Of a DNA stretch of 64,000 bases, positions 49,789 through 58,865 are shown one piece after another (position 1 is the stretch's first letter; each line of letters opens with the position of its first letter). The position numbers were made by a program, and so were the translations under genes. Source of the stretch: Saccharothrix algeriensis (GTDB taxonomy: Bacteria > Actinomycetota > Actinomycetes > Mycobacteriales > Pseudonocardiaceae); NCBI RefSeq assembly GCF_016907655.1, contig NZ_JAFBCL010000001.1:1302001-1366000 (forward strand), in the 5' to 3' direction. The notes below the pieces were generated by a model. That model made no database searches. It was not told where the DNA came from and saw nothing but the letters and a program-made list of their open reading frames with translations.

Positions 49789-51012
49789 TCACGGCCGGAA
49801 CCGCACCGGCACCGACCAGTACCCGTGGGGGTTGAGGTGCGGGCCGAGCACCGGCGGGCCGTCGGCGCGCAGGCCGGGGAAGGCCGCGAACAGCTCCGGG
49901 ACGGCGATCCGGACGTGCAGCCGGGCCAGCGGCGCGCCCAGGCAGTAGTGCACGCCGCCGCCGAAGCCCAGCGCCGGCCCGGTCCGCCCCAGGTCGATCG
50001 CGTCCGGCTCGGGGAACACCGCCGGGTCGCGGTTGGCCGCGCCGAGCAGCAGCACGACGTGCGCCCCGTCGGGCAGCGCCGCGCCGGCCACCTCCGCCCC
50101 GCCCCGGACCCACCGGTCGACCAGGTGGATGGGCGTGCCGATCCGGACCAGCTCGTCCACCGCCCGGTCGTCGAGCGGTCCGGCCGCCACCGCCGCGGCC
50201 ACCGCGGGCTGCCGCAGGATCGCCGCGGTCGCGTTCGCCAGCAGCCCCACGGTCGTCTCCACCCCGGCGACCACCACGGCCGACAGCGTGGCCACCAGGT
50301 CGTGCCGCGCGAGCCGCCCGGCGCGCTGCTCGCCCACCAGCACCCGGACCAGGCCGTCGGGCGCGCACCGGTCCGCCTCGCGCGCCAGGGACTCCAGGAA
50401 CGCCACCAGCCGGTCGCTCGCCGCCGCGGCCCGCCGCCGCCAGGCGTCGTCCGACCACATCCGCGGCGTGCCCAGGACCACCAGGTCCGGCATCAGCCCC
50501 CGCACGTGCGCGACCGCCGGGCGCGGCACGCCCAGCAGCGCGGCCAGCGAGTTGAGCTGGACCGGCCAGGCGAAGTCCTCGTAGGCGTCGAACGCCCCGG
50601 ACGGCCGCGCGGCCAGCTCGCGCAGCAGGTCGCGGGCGAACGAGCGCAGCCGGTCCTCCAGGCGCGCCAGCGCCCGCGGGGTGAACAGCGACTGCACCAC
50701 CGAGCGCACCCGCCGGTGGGCGTCGCCGTTGAGGAACAGGATCGAGTCGTAGAACGGCGACAGCTCCCCGTCGCCGACCGACCGCGCCCGCCGCCGCAGC
50801 GGCCGGTCCTCCACGTGCAGCCCCGGCTGGCGCAGCGCGTCCCGGCAGGCCGCGTACCCGGAGACGTACACCGTGCCCAGCGGCGACCGGAAGCTGCTGC
50901 CGCGCGCGTGCAGCTCCTGGTAGAGCGGGTGCGGGTCGGGCCGGGGCTCGGTCCGGAACAGCTCGCCCAGCACGCGGACCGCGCTGCGCGGCCGGTCGGT
51001 CGCCGCCGTCAC
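49789..51012 (-). CDS. Cytochrome P450
   Basis: 407 aa from GTG (GTGA overlap with the monooxygenase). The heme-binding loop is FGGGVHYCLGAPLARL with ligand Cys357. The I-helix oxygen-activation motif is AGVETT, and an E-x-x-R is at DELVRIGTPIHLVDR. It is a soluble bacterial class I enzyme needing ferredoxin, which is not encoded here. Likely role: late hydroxylation or desaturation of the operon's product. Confidence 0.95.
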   Translation of the reverse strand: MTAATDRPRSAVRVLGELFRTEPRPDPHPLYQELHARGSSFRSPLGTVYVSGYAACRDALRQPGLHVEDRPLRRRARSVGDGELSPFYDSILFLNGDAHRRVRSVVQSLFTPRALARLEDRLRSFARDLLRELAARPSGAFDAYEDFAWPVQLNSLAALLGVPRPAVAHVRGLMPDLVVLGTPRMWSDDAWRRRAAAASDRLVAFLESLAREADRCAPDGLVRVLVGEQRAGRLARHDLVATLSAVVVAGVETTVGLLANATAAILRQPAVAAAVAAGPLDDRAVDELVRIGTPIHLVDRWVRGGAEVAGAALPDGAHVVLLLGAANRDPAVFPEPDAIDLGRTGPALGFGGGVHYCLGAPLARLHVRIAVPELFAAFPGLRADGPPVLGPHLNPHGYWSVPVRFRP

Positions 51013-52412
51013 GGCGCACCGGTCCCGACCGCGCTGACCCGGCCCGCCAGCAGCTGCGCCTCGGCCCAGTCGCGGTCGCCGGGGCGCACCCGCAGCGCCA
51101 CGGACCGCCGCCCGCGCAGCACGTCGTGCTCGGCGGTGCGCTCCAGCAGGTCGACCAGGCCGACGCGGGTGGCGGCGTCCAGCCGGTCCACCAGCACCTC
51201 CACCGGCCCCGGCGCCGCCAGCGCGGCCGCCGCGCCCGGGTCCTCGGGGTAGCGCACCGCCCGCGCGCCGCCGGCCCCCGCGACCGGCCGCTTGCGGGCG
51301 CGCGCCACCAGCTCGTCGTGCAGCGACGGGTTGTCCACCCGAAGCCGCGACGTCGTGCCCTGCCCCGTCCGGGTCACCAGCGACCACGCCAGCTCCGCCT
51401 CCGACAGCTCCGACCAGCGCGCCGGCAGCGACGCCCACCACGCCGCGCTGCGCCGGCCCAGCGCCTGCACGCGGCCGGTCTCCGGGCGGCGCACGGCGGC
51501 GTAGCCGTCCATCCCGGTCGCCACGTCCGGCGCGTCGCGCAGGTGCTCGGCGAGGCTGAGCGCGTCGTCCAGCGCCATGGTGGTGCCGGAGCCGACGGAG
51601 AAGTGCGCGCTGTGCGCGGCGTCGCCGATCAGCACCCTGCGGCCGGTGCGCCACCGCGGCGCGGTCCGGGTGCGGAACGAGCGCAGCCGCGTGGCCGCGC
51701 CGAGCAGCTCGTGCCCGGCCAGCACCTCCGCGAACGCCGACCGCACCGCCGCGCGCAGCCGGGCCCCGTCGTCCGGGCCGCGCCGCCCGCCCAGCACCGC
51801 CCGCCACGCGCTCGCCGGGCCCTCCACGATGAACGCCGACCGGTCCGGCCCGTACGGGTAGGTGTGCGCGGTCAGCACGCCCGCGCCGGTCTCCACGAGC
51901 ACGAACGTCAGGCACGGGAACCGGCGGTCGGTCGCGTACCAGACGTGGTGCACCTCCTCGGTGCCCGCCTCGACCTCGGCGAGCGTGAACGCCCGGTGCC
52001 GCGCGCCGCGCGCGTCCACGACCCCGTCCGCGTCGGGGAAGTCGGCCTCGTCGGCCTCCGCGCCGTCGACCAGCGCGCAGCCCAGCGACCGGGCCTCGCG
52101 GCGCATCGCGCCCACCAGCAGGCTGCGGGCGACCGCGCGGGCCGGGTGGCCCGCGACGGTGACCGGCTCGCGCGCGGACAGCACCGCCAGCCCGCCCCAC
52201 GAGGCCGTCGAGCCGGCGACCTCCTGCGCCCAGGCGAAGCCCAGCGCGGCGTAGCGGGCGACGGTGCGCGGGCTCAGGATCAGCCCGAAGCCGTCCTGGC
52301 CGGGGTCCCGGCGGTCGTGCACGGTCACCTCGGCCCGCGGGCCGAGGGCGCGTTTGACGGAGATCGCGGCGCCGAGACCGGCCGGCCCGCCTCCGATGAC
52401 GGTGAAGCGCAT
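51009..52412 (-). CDS. FAD-dependent monooxygenase, aryl-CoA hydroxylase-like
   Basis: 467 aa from ATG. The FAD motif is GGGPAGLGAA at the N-terminus, the second FAD motif is GDAAHSAHFSVGSGTTMALDD, and the middle has HTYPYGPDRSAFIVE. These features resemble the flavin half of anthraniloyl-CoA and salicylyl-CoA monooxygenases, which work on aromatic thioesters. A substrate held as a CoA or carrier-protein thioester would fit the ligases and carriers of this operon. The last 60 residues are arginine- and leucine-rich and not assigned. Confidence 0.88.
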   Translation of the reverse strand: MRFTVIGGGPAGLGAAISVKRALGPRAEVTVHDRRDPGQDGFGLILSPRTVARYAALGFAWAQEVAGSTASWGGLAVLSAREPVTVAGHPARAVARSLLVGAMRREARSLGCALVDGAEADEADFPDADGVVDARGARHRAFTLAEVEAGTEEVHHVWYATDRRFPCLTFVLVETGAGVLTAHTYPYGPDRSAFIVEGPASAWRAVLGGRRGPDDGARLRAAVRSAFAEVLAGHELLGAATRLRSFRTRTAPRWRTGRRVLIGDAAHSAHFSVGSGTTMALDDALSLAEHLRDAPDVATGMDGYAAVRRPETGRVQALGRRSAAWWASLPARWSELSEAELAWSLVTRTGQGTTSRLRVDNPSLHDELVARARKRPVAGAGGARAVRYPEDPGAAAALAAPGPVEVLVDRLDAATRVGLVDLLERTAEHDVLRGRRSVALRVRPGDRDWAEAQLLAGRVSAVGTGAP

Positions 52413-52413
52413 G

Positions 52414-52824
52414 TCACCCCCGGGAGATCACCTGGGTCAGCTCCGCCTGGCAGCAGAGGACCCCGAACTGCTCGACCCGCACGGCCACGTCCACCAGCCG
52501 CGCCCCGACGCCGCGCGGCACGGCGGTGAACGTCACCGGCTTGCCGTCGACCGGCCGCACGAACCGGACCCTCAGGTCCGCCGTGAGGAAACCCGCGGCC
52601 GACCCCAGGTGCGCGGCGGTGGCGACGCCCGCGACGTGGTCGACGACGCACGCCAGCCACCCGCCGAACACCGTCTCCCGCTGCCCCAGCAGGTCCGCGT
52701 CGGGCTCGGCGCGCGCGACGAACGAGCCGTCCGCCGCCGCCGTCACCTCCGGCAGCGCCAGGCGCCGCCCGAGCGCGCCGCTCCACAGGTCCGGCACGGC
52801 GGCCGCGCCCGGTGGCCCGCTCAC
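52414..52824 (-). CDS. Hotdog-fold thioesterase-like protein
   Basis: 136 aa from GTG (GTGA overlap with the MFS gene). The hotdog core is ETVFGGWLACVVDHVAGVATAAHLGS, with Asp in VVDH at the position used by PaaI-type thioesterases, and VRFVRPVDGKPVTFTA. It may release the product or edit mis-loaded carriers or CoA esters. One base separates it from the monooxygenase start. Confidence 0.85.
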   Translation of the reverse strand: MSGPPGAAAVPDLWSGALGRRLALPEVTAAADGSFVARAEPDADLLGQRETVFGGWLACVVDHVAGVATAAHLGSAAGFLTADLRVRFVRPVDGKPVTFTAVPRGVGARLVDVAVRVEQFGVLCCQAELTQVISRG

Positions 52825-54254
52825 GTCGCGCCCCGCCGCTTGGCGGTGAGGAACAGCAGCGCCACGGCCGCGAACAGCACCGCCTCGTAGCCCAGGCCGC
52901 GCAGGAACGCGGTGGACACCACCTCGTGCGGCACGCCGCCGAGGTCGAGCGGGAAGAACAGGCCGAACACGACGATGCCCAGCGCGCCACCGATCTGCTG
53001 GCCGGTGGTCAGCGCGCCGCCGACCGCGCCCGCGTCCGACGGGGGCGCCAGCGACAGCACCACGCCCAGCACCGGCGCGACCACCAGGCCCAGGCCGGCG
53101 CCGGTCACCAGCAGCGCGGGCGCGACCCCGTAGGCCAGGGCGCCCGCGGGCAGCGCCCACACCAGCACGCCGGTCAGCGCCGTGCCCACCACGCAGACCG
53201 CCGCGCCCGCCGCGACCACCAGCCGCGGCTCCCACCGGCCGGTCAGCCGCGCGGACAGCCGCGAGGTCACCGCCGCGCCCACGCCGTAGGGCGCCAGCGC
53301 CAGGCCCGCGACCAGCGGCGAGGCGTCGGCGCCGGTTTGCAGCAGGAGGGAGAAGTACAGGAAGAAGCACGTGCTGGCGGCGAAGAACAGCAGGTAGCCG
53401 AACACGCCGCGCAGCAGCGTCGGGTCGCGGAACGCGCCGATCGGGACGATGCACTGCCGCCCGGCCGCGTACCGGCGCTGCTCGTAGACGCCGTACCCGA
53501 CGGCCAGCGGCACCGCCGCCACCGCCACGACCCACGCCCACACCGGCCACCCGAAGGAGCGGCCCAGGGTGAGCGGGACGGCGATCGCGGCGATCGTCGC
53601 GGCGGTCAGCGCCCCGCCCACCGCGTCGAGCCCGCCGCCGGCGTCCCCGCCGCCCGCCGCCCGGCCGCGCACCGCGAGCCACCACACCAGCAGGCACACC
53701 GGCAGGTTGACCAGGAAGATCAGCCGCCAGCCCACCGCGTCCGGCGCGACCGCCACCAGGACGCCCGCGACCACCGGCGCGACCACGGTCGCCAGCGCCA
53801 TCACCATGCCCAGCGAGCCCAGCGCCCGGTTGCGGGCCTGCGGGTCCTCCAGCGCCCGCACGATCGCGAGCACCTGCGGGAACAGCAGGCCGGCCGCGAC
53901 GCCCTGGACCAGGCGCGCCGCGATCAGCACGCCCATCCCGCCCGCCGCGCCCGCGGCCAGCGACGCGAGCGCGAACAGCACCAGGCCCCAGCGCAGCACC
54001 GGGGGCCTGCCCCAGCGGTCGCCCAGCCGGCCGCCGATCACCAGCACCGAGGCGTAGGCGACCTGGTAGCCCGCCACGGCCAGTTGCAGCTCGGCCACGC
54101 TCGCCGAGAAGCTCCGCTCGATCAGCGGCGCCACCACGTTGAGGATGGACGTGTCGGCGAGCACCATCGCCGCGCCCAGCAGGACCGGCCAGACGCGCGC
54201 GCCGCCTCCCCCCTCAGCGGTGCCGTTGGTGCTCAACCCTTGCACGGAGCTCAC
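52821..54254 (-). CDS. MFS drug exporter, DHA2 (14-helix) type
   Basis: 477 aa from GTG; starts at GTG 54245 or TTG 54239 are possible. About 13-14 membrane helices are seen, with motif A GGRLGDRWGRPPVL, and DTSILNVVAPLI near the start, typical of the EmrB/QacA branch. Export of the pathway product is the natural reading. It overlaps the ligase upstream by 41 nt. Confidence 0.92.
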   Translation of the reverse strand: MSSVQGLSTNGTAEGGGGARVWPVLLGAAMVLADTSILNVVAPLIERSFSASVAELQLAVAGYQVAYASVLVIGGRLGDRWGRPPVLRWGLVLFALASLAAGAAGGMGVLIAARLVQGVAAGLLFPQVLAIVRALEDPQARNRALGSLGMVMALATVVAPVVAGVLVAVAPDAVGWRLIFLVNLPVCLLVWWLAVRGRAAGGGDAGGGLDAVGGALTAATIAAIAVPLTLGRSFGWPVWAWVVAVAAVPLAVGYGVYEQRRYAAGRQCIVPIGAFRDPTLLRGVFGYLLFFAASTCFFLYFSLLLQTGADASPLVAGLALAPYGVGAAVTSRLSARLTGRWEPRLVVAAGAAVCVVGTALTGVLVWALPAGALAYGVAPALLVTGAGLGLVVAPVLGVVLSLAPPSDAGAVGGALTTGQQIGGALGIVVFGLFFPLDLGGVPHEVVSTAFLRGLGYEAVLFAAVALLFLTAKRRGAT

Positions 54255-55719
54255 GACGCAGTACCTTTCCGGACGGGCTCACCGGGATCTGTTCCACTAC
54301 CACGATCTCGGAGGGCAGCTTGTAGCTGGCCAACCGACTCGCGCACCACTGGGTGATCTGGGCGGGGGTCACGTCGGCCCCGGGTTCGAGGGTCACGAAC
54401 GCGACGGGCGTCTGTCCCCACAGCTGCGACGCCGCGCCCACCACGGCGGCCTCCGCGACGCCGGGCAGCCCCCGCAGCACCGACTCGACCTCCGCCGGGT
54501 ACACGTTCTGGCCGCCGCGCAGGATGAGGTCGGTGCGGCGGTCCAGGATCCAGTGCAGGCCGCTGCCGTCGACCAGCACGACGTCCTGGGTGCGCAGCCA
54601 GCCGTCGTCGTCGACCGCGGCGGCGGTGGCGCCCGGGTCGCGCCAGTAGCCGGTCATCAGGCCGGGCCAGCGCAGCCGCAGCTCGCCGGGCTCGCCGACC
54701 GCGGCGGGCCGGCCGTCCTCGGCCACGACCCTGGCCCGCACGCCGGACATCGGGACGCCGATGGGGGTCGCGCCGGCGGCGGGCGCCTCGGCGGCGCGGG
54801 GCAGCGGGCCGCCGATCGCCGGGCCGCCGCCCTCGGTGATGCCGTAGACGCTGTGCAGCTCCACGCCCAGCGCCTCGCGGCACCGCCGCGCCAGCTCGGG
54901 CGGCATGGGCGCGGCGCCGTGGCCGATCAGCTCCAGCGACTCGAACTGCGTGGTGTCCAGGTGCGGCGTCCGCAGCAGCAGCTCCACCATGGTGGGCACC
55001 AGGAACGTCTGCGTGATGCCCCACTTCCGCACGGCCGCCGAGAACGGCCGGGGCGCGAACCTCGGCAGCACGTGCACCGGGCGGCCGGCGACCAGGTAGT
55101 CCAGCGCGATGACCGAGCTGCCGTGGAACAGCGGGCAGGCGCTGAGGAAGCGCGCCGGGCCGTGCGCGGGCAGCACGTCCAGCGCCCAGGCCAGCGCGTT
55201 GGCCATCAGCGACCGCTCGGCGACCTCGACGCCCTTGGACCGGCCGGTGGTCGCCGAGGTGAAGAACACCACCGCGGCCTCGTCGTCGGTCAGCGGGTCC
55301 GACGCCGCGCCGTCGCCGGCCCCGGTGTCGGACCTGGCGTCGTCCAGCGGCACCACGGCCACCGGCGCGTCGCCCACCGCGCCGGTCGCGAACCCGACCA
55401 GGTCCGGTTCGGCCACCAGCACCGCCGGCTCGACCAGCGCCAGCTGGTGCGCCAGCTCCGGCGCGGTGAGCGAGGGGTTCATCGGCACGAAGGTCCGCCC
55501 CGCGCCCGCGCAGGCGAACAGCAGCTCGAAGTGCTCCTTGCGCCCGTGGGCGAGGTAGGCGACCCGGTCGAGCCGGTCGGTCGCGCCCTCCAGGAACGCC
55601 CGCCGCGCCGCGACCCGCGCGGCGAACTCCCGCCAGGTCAGCTCGCCGCCCTCGTCGACCAGCGCCACCGCGTCCGGGGACAGGGCCAGCCGCCCCCGCA
55701 GCACCCGCGTCAGCCACAT
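54214..55719 (-). CDS. Adenylate-forming acyl-CoA/acyl-carrier ligase (ligase 1)
   Basis: 501 aa from ATG. The core motif is FFTSATTGRSKGVEV (Ser/Thr-Gly-rich P-loop), then YGITEGGGPA, the hinge ILDRRTDLILRGGQNVYPAEVES and catalytic Lys in VSPSGKVLRREL. It activates a carboxylic acid as acyl-AMP and hands it to CoA or a carrier. It follows the second carrier gene by three bases, so loading that carrier is plausible. Confidence 0.92.
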   Translation of the reverse strand: MWLTRVLRGRLALSPDAVALVDEGGELTWREFAARVAARRAFLEGATDRLDRVAYLAHGRKEHFELLFACAGAGRTFVPMNPSLTAPELAHQLALVEPAVLVAEPDLVGFATGAVGDAPVAVVPLDDARSDTGAGDGAASDPLTDDEAAVVFFTSATTGRSKGVEVAERSLMANALAWALDVLPAHGPARFLSACPLFHGSSVIALDYLVAGRPVHVLPRFAPRPFSAAVRKWGITQTFLVPTMVELLLRTPHLDTTQFESLELIGHGAAPMPPELARRCREALGVELHSVYGITEGGGPAIGGPLPRAAEAPAAGATPIGVPMSGVRARVVAEDGRPAAVGEPGELRLRWPGLMTGYWRDPGATAAAVDDDGWLRTQDVVLVDGSGLHWILDRRTDLILRGGQNVYPAEVESVLRGLPGVAEAAVVGAASQLWGQTPVAFVTLEPGADVTPAQITQWCASRLASYKLPSEIVVVEQIPVSPSGKVLRRELRARVEHQRHR

Positions 55720-55722
55720 GGC

Positions 55723-55959
55723 CTACCCGGCCTTCAGCAGGCGCGCCACGTCGGTGATGGTGGCGAGCGAGGCCAGCTCGGCGTCGGAGAGCGGGCGGCC
55801 CAGCCTGCGCTCGCACTCCACGGTCACCAGGATCAGCTCACCGGAGTTCACGCCGGCGGCCAGCAGGTCCTGGTCGTCGGCGACCTCGTCGAGCAGGTGC
55901 GGCGAGTCCAGGCAGCCCTGGACCAGTTCACGCGCGTTCGGGGCTTCGGGCACGGTCAT
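55723..55959 (-). CDS. Free-standing acyl/peptidyl carrier protein (carrier 2)
   Basis: 78 aa from ATG (ATGA overlap with the transglutaminase-like gene). It has a four-helix carrier pattern with DQDLLAAGVNSGELILVTVECE, in which Ser39 is the expected phosphopantetheine site. The residue before it is Asn and not the usual Asp. ERRLGRPLSDAELASLATITDVARLL is the usual end of the domain. Confidence 0.82.
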   Translation of the reverse strand: MTVPEAPNARELVQGCLDSPHLLDEVADDQDLLAAGVNSGELILVTVECERRLGRPLSDAELASLATITDVARLLKAG

Positions 55960-56954
55960 GCCTCCTCGATCGGACCGGCGCTGATGGCGGCCGTCACCCA
56001 GTGCGGCGCGGTGCCATCGGCGAGCGTGAGCAGGGGTTCGGCTTCGGTGGTGCGGCAGGGCAGGAAGCGGTTGAAGCTGCTGCCCAGGCAGGCGTCGAAG
56101 AAGTCGGGGTGCGGGGTGAAGCCCAGGTCCCGCAGGCGGCCCGTGGCCAGGCCGGCCGCCACCGGGTCGACCTGCTTCCAGCGGCCGTCCTCCCACACCT
56201 CGGCCCACGCGTGGTCGCTGCCCATCAGGCCGAGCAGGTACCCGCGCCGGGCGCGCGCCCGGAAACCGCCGGCGCGCAGGCGTTCGGCGAGGACCTTGGC
56301 GACGACCACGCAGTCGGCGACGCCGAGCTCCCACGCCCGCCCGGCCGCGCCGCGCAGGTTCTCCGGCACCGTCTGGTAGGACACCGCGCCGGCCAGCAGC
56401 GCGTCGAGCACCTCGGTGTGGGCGGCGACGACCTCCGGCGCGCGCACGGTGTCGTGCCTGCCGCGCAACCGGACCCGGTAGCCCAGGCCGGCCGGCGGCA
56501 GCGCCACGCGGTCGGCGCCCGCCGCGACCCCGTCGGCCGGGTCCAGCGGCGCGACGTCCAGCTCCCGCACCGCGTCGCAGTCCGCGTCGGGCAGGCGGAC
56601 CAGCAGGTCGACCCCCTCCGGCGGCTTGACCTTGACCGACCAGTCGCGCGGGGCGAACCAGGTCTCCGGCGGCTCGGCGGCGAACCGCATCAGGAACCGC
56701 AGCGCCAGCTCGAACAGGCTGCGCCCGCGACCGCTGAGCGCGGCCAGGTTGTACAGGTCGGCGAACTCGAACAGCGGCACGCCGCCCGGCCCGGTCCGGT
56801 GCCGCACGCCCTCGTCGGCCAGGCCCACCACGTCCTCGCGGGCCACCTGGAGGAACCGGGCGGCGACCTCGGGCGTGGTGGAGTAGTCGGCGAAGTCCGC
56901 GGGGACCGGCCGGAGCCGGTGCACCGCGTCGGCCAGCCGGGCGACGTCGCTCAC
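55956..56954 (-). CDS. Transglutaminase-fold enzyme, candidate amide synthase on carriers
   Basis: 332 aa from GTG. The catalytic triad of the transglutaminase-like family is visible: Cys215 in GVADCVVVAKVLAERLR, His248 in GSDHAWAEVW and Asp263 in KQVDPVA. The N-terminal 170 residues are mostly helical and unassigned. The gene lies directly between two carrier-protein genes with 4-nt overlaps on both sides. In andrimid biosynthesis a transglutaminase homologue (AdmF) forms an amide between two carrier-bound acyl groups; the same job is inferred here. Ordinary peptidase or cross-linking activity is the alternative. Confidence 0.8.
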   Translation of the reverse strand: MSDVARLADAVHRLRPVPADFADYSTTPEVAARFLQVAREDVVGLADEGVRHRTGPGGVPLFEFADLYNLAALSGRGRSLFELALRFLMRFAAEPPETWFAPRDWSVKVKPPEGVDLLVRLPDADCDAVRELDVAPLDPADGVAAGADRVALPPAGLGYRVRLRGRHDTVRAPEVVAAHTEVLDALLAGAVSYQTVPENLRGAAGRAWELGVADCVVVAKVLAERLRAGGFRARARRGYLLGLMGSDHAWAEVWEDGRWKQVDPVAAGLATGRLRDLGFTPHPDFFDACLGSSFNRFLPCRTTEAEPLLTLADGTAPHWVTAAISAGPIEEA

Positions 56955-57223
56955 CGCCGCCCCTCCCCCAGCACCCAGTCCGCCAGCTCGTCCAGCGTGC
57001 CGATCCCGTAGAGCGCCTCGTCCGGGATCACGACGCCGAGCTGCTCCTCCAGCACGGCGACCGCGCGCAGGAAGCGGACCGACTCCATGCCCGGCAGGTC
57101 GGCCAGCGGCCCCGCCGGGTCGAGCTCCGCCTCCGGCGCCTCCAGCGCCCTGGCGAACGCCGACCGCACCACCTTCACCACCACGTCCCGGTCACCGCGG
57201 ACCGGCTCGTCGGGCACCGCCAT
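56951..57223 (-). CDS. Free-standing acyl carrier protein (carrier 1)
   Basis: 90 aa from ATG at 57223, chosen because GGGGGAG lies six bases upstream; ATG at 57238 would add five residues. The carrier core is LDPAGPLADLPGMESVRFLRAVAVLEEQLGV, with Ser48 as phosphopantetheine site preceded by Glu. IPDEALYGIGTLDELADWVL is the usual helix III-IV region. Its stop overlaps the transglutaminase-like start. Confidence 0.85.
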   Translation of the reverse strand: MAVPDEPVRGDRDVVVKVVRSAFARALEAPEAELDPAGPLADLPGMESVRFLRAVAVLEEQLGVVIPDEALYGIGTLDELADWVLGEGRR

Positions 57224-57248
57224 CGCGAACTCCCCCATCGTCGAACCG

Positions 57249-58865
57249 TCAAGCGCGCAGCGACAGCTGCTGCCGCTGGACCTTCCCGGAACTGGTGTGC
57301 GGGATGGACCGGGGCAGCACGCCCACCACGTCCACCGGGATCGCGCCCAGCGCGTGCGCGATCCCCTCGCGCACGCGCTTCTCCTCCGCCGCGCGGTCCG
57401 CGCCCTCCGCGGAGGTCTCGAACACCACGCGGACCGACTCGGCGCCGTCGTCGTCCACCCCGGCCACCGCGCCGCACCGGACGTGGCCGCCCAGCACCGA
57501 GCGCACCACGTCCTCGACGTCTTCGGCGTGGACGTTGTGGCCGTTGACCGACGCCATGTTCTTGAGCCGGCCGGTGATGAACAGCTCGCCGTCCTGCACG
57601 AAACCCAGGTCGCCGGTCCGCAGCCAGCCGGTCGGGGTGCGCGGCCCGGCCGACGGCGGCAGGTCGAGGTAGCCGGGCGTGATCGTGGGGCCGTGCAGCT
57701 GGATCTCGCCGAGGCTGCCCGGCGGCAGCTCGCGGTCGCCGTCGGCGATGCGCAACGCCGTGCGGCGCAACGGCCTGCCGCAGGCCACCACCGCCCGCGC
57801 GCCCGGCCCCCCGGCGCGGAAGGCGACCGGGGCGCCGAACGCGAGCCGGTCGCGGTCGACGTGGCGGACCGCGTACGGGCGGCCGGGTTCCTGCAGCGTG
57901 CCGGGCAGGGTCGCCTCGGCCAGCCCGTAGACCGGCCACAGCGCGGCCGGGTGGAAGCCCAGCGGCGCGAGGGCCTCGGTGAACCGGCGGACGCTCTCGG
58001 CGCGCACGGTCTCCGCGCCGTTGAGCGCGAACCGCCAGCCGCGCAGGTCCGCGGCGGGCGGCTCGTCCGCCTCCGCCACGGCCGTCGCGAGGGCCTCGTA
58101 GAAGAAGTTGGGCGCCGCCAGCGTGGTGCAGCCCGCGGCGGCGAACTGCTCCAGCCACCGCAGCGGGCGGCGCACGGCCTCGCTCGGCGTCCACAGCTCG
58201 ACGCCCGCGCCCGAGGCGAACGCGGTCAGCGTCATGAACAGGCCCATGTCGTGGAACAGCGGCAGCCAGCTGCCCAGCCGGTCGGTGGGCGTCAGGAACA
58301 GCTGGTCGCGCAGGATCTCCAGCGCCGCCACCACGTTCGCCTGGGTCAGCACGACGCCCTTGGGCCGGCCCGTGCTGCCGGAGGTGAACTGCACGACGCA
58401 CGGCCGGTCGGCGTCGGCCGGGGCCGGCGCGACGTCGGCGACCGGGCACTCGGCGATGTCCACGAACTCGACGCCGGGGGCCCGCTGCCGGATGCGCTTG
58501 AGCGTGGGCGTCATCGCCGCGCCGTGCACCAGGACGGCGTCCAGCCGGGCCGTCTCCGCGATGAGCAGGACGTGCTCGACGTAAGCCTGCGGGCCGACGA
58601 AGCCCGCGGGCAGCGGCAGCGGGATCGCCATCGCGCCCGCGGCCATGGCGGCGAACAGCGCCTCGTACCAGGAAGCGCTGTTGGGCATCAGGATCCCGAC
58701 GCGCGCCTGGCCGTCGCGGCCGGCCGGGACGGAGCCGGCCTTGCCGACGCCGGCGGCGAGCAGGTCCGACAGCGGGCGGGTGCGACCGGCGACGTGGTCG
58801 TGCAGCGCGGGGTCCACCCACCGCGCGGCGCCGGCGAGGGCGGCCAGGACGAGGTGCTCGCTCAT
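57249..58865 (-). CDS. Fatty-acyl-AMP ligase-like enzyme (FAAL, ligase 2)
   Basis: 538 aa from ATG (ATGA overlap with ligase 3). The ATP loop is FTSGSTGRPKGVVLT. SWLPLFHDMGLFMTL and RFALNGAETVRAES are FAAL-type blocks, TGDLGFVQDGELFITGRLKN is the hinge, and Lys is in HTSSGKVQRQQL. FAALs pass acyl-AMP to carrier proteins and not to CoA. It is followed directly by carrier 1, its likely partner. Confidence 0.92.
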   Translation of the reverse strand: MSEHLVLAALAGAARWVDPALHDHVAGRTRPLSDLLAAGVGKAGSVPAGRDGQARVGILMPNSASWYEALFAAMAAGAMAIPLPLPAGFVGPQAYVEHVLLIAETARLDAVLVHGAAMTPTLKRIRQRAPGVEFVDIAECPVADVAPAPADADRPCVVQFTSGSTGRPKGVVLTQANVVAALEILRDQLFLTPTDRLGSWLPLFHDMGLFMTLTAFASGAGVELWTPSEAVRRPLRWLEQFAAAGCTTLAAPNFFYEALATAVAEADEPPAADLRGWRFALNGAETVRAESVRRFTEALAPLGFHPAALWPVYGLAEATLPGTLQEPGRPYAVRHVDRDRLAFGAPVAFRAGGPGARAVVACGRPLRRTALRIADGDRELPPGSLGEIQLHGPTITPGYLDLPPSAGPRTPTGWLRTGDLGFVQDGELFITGRLKNMASVNGHNVHAEDVEDVVRSVLGGHVRCGAVAGVDDDGAESVRVVFETSAEGADRAAEEKRVREGIAHALGAIPVDVVGVLPRSIPHTSSGKVQRQQLSLRA

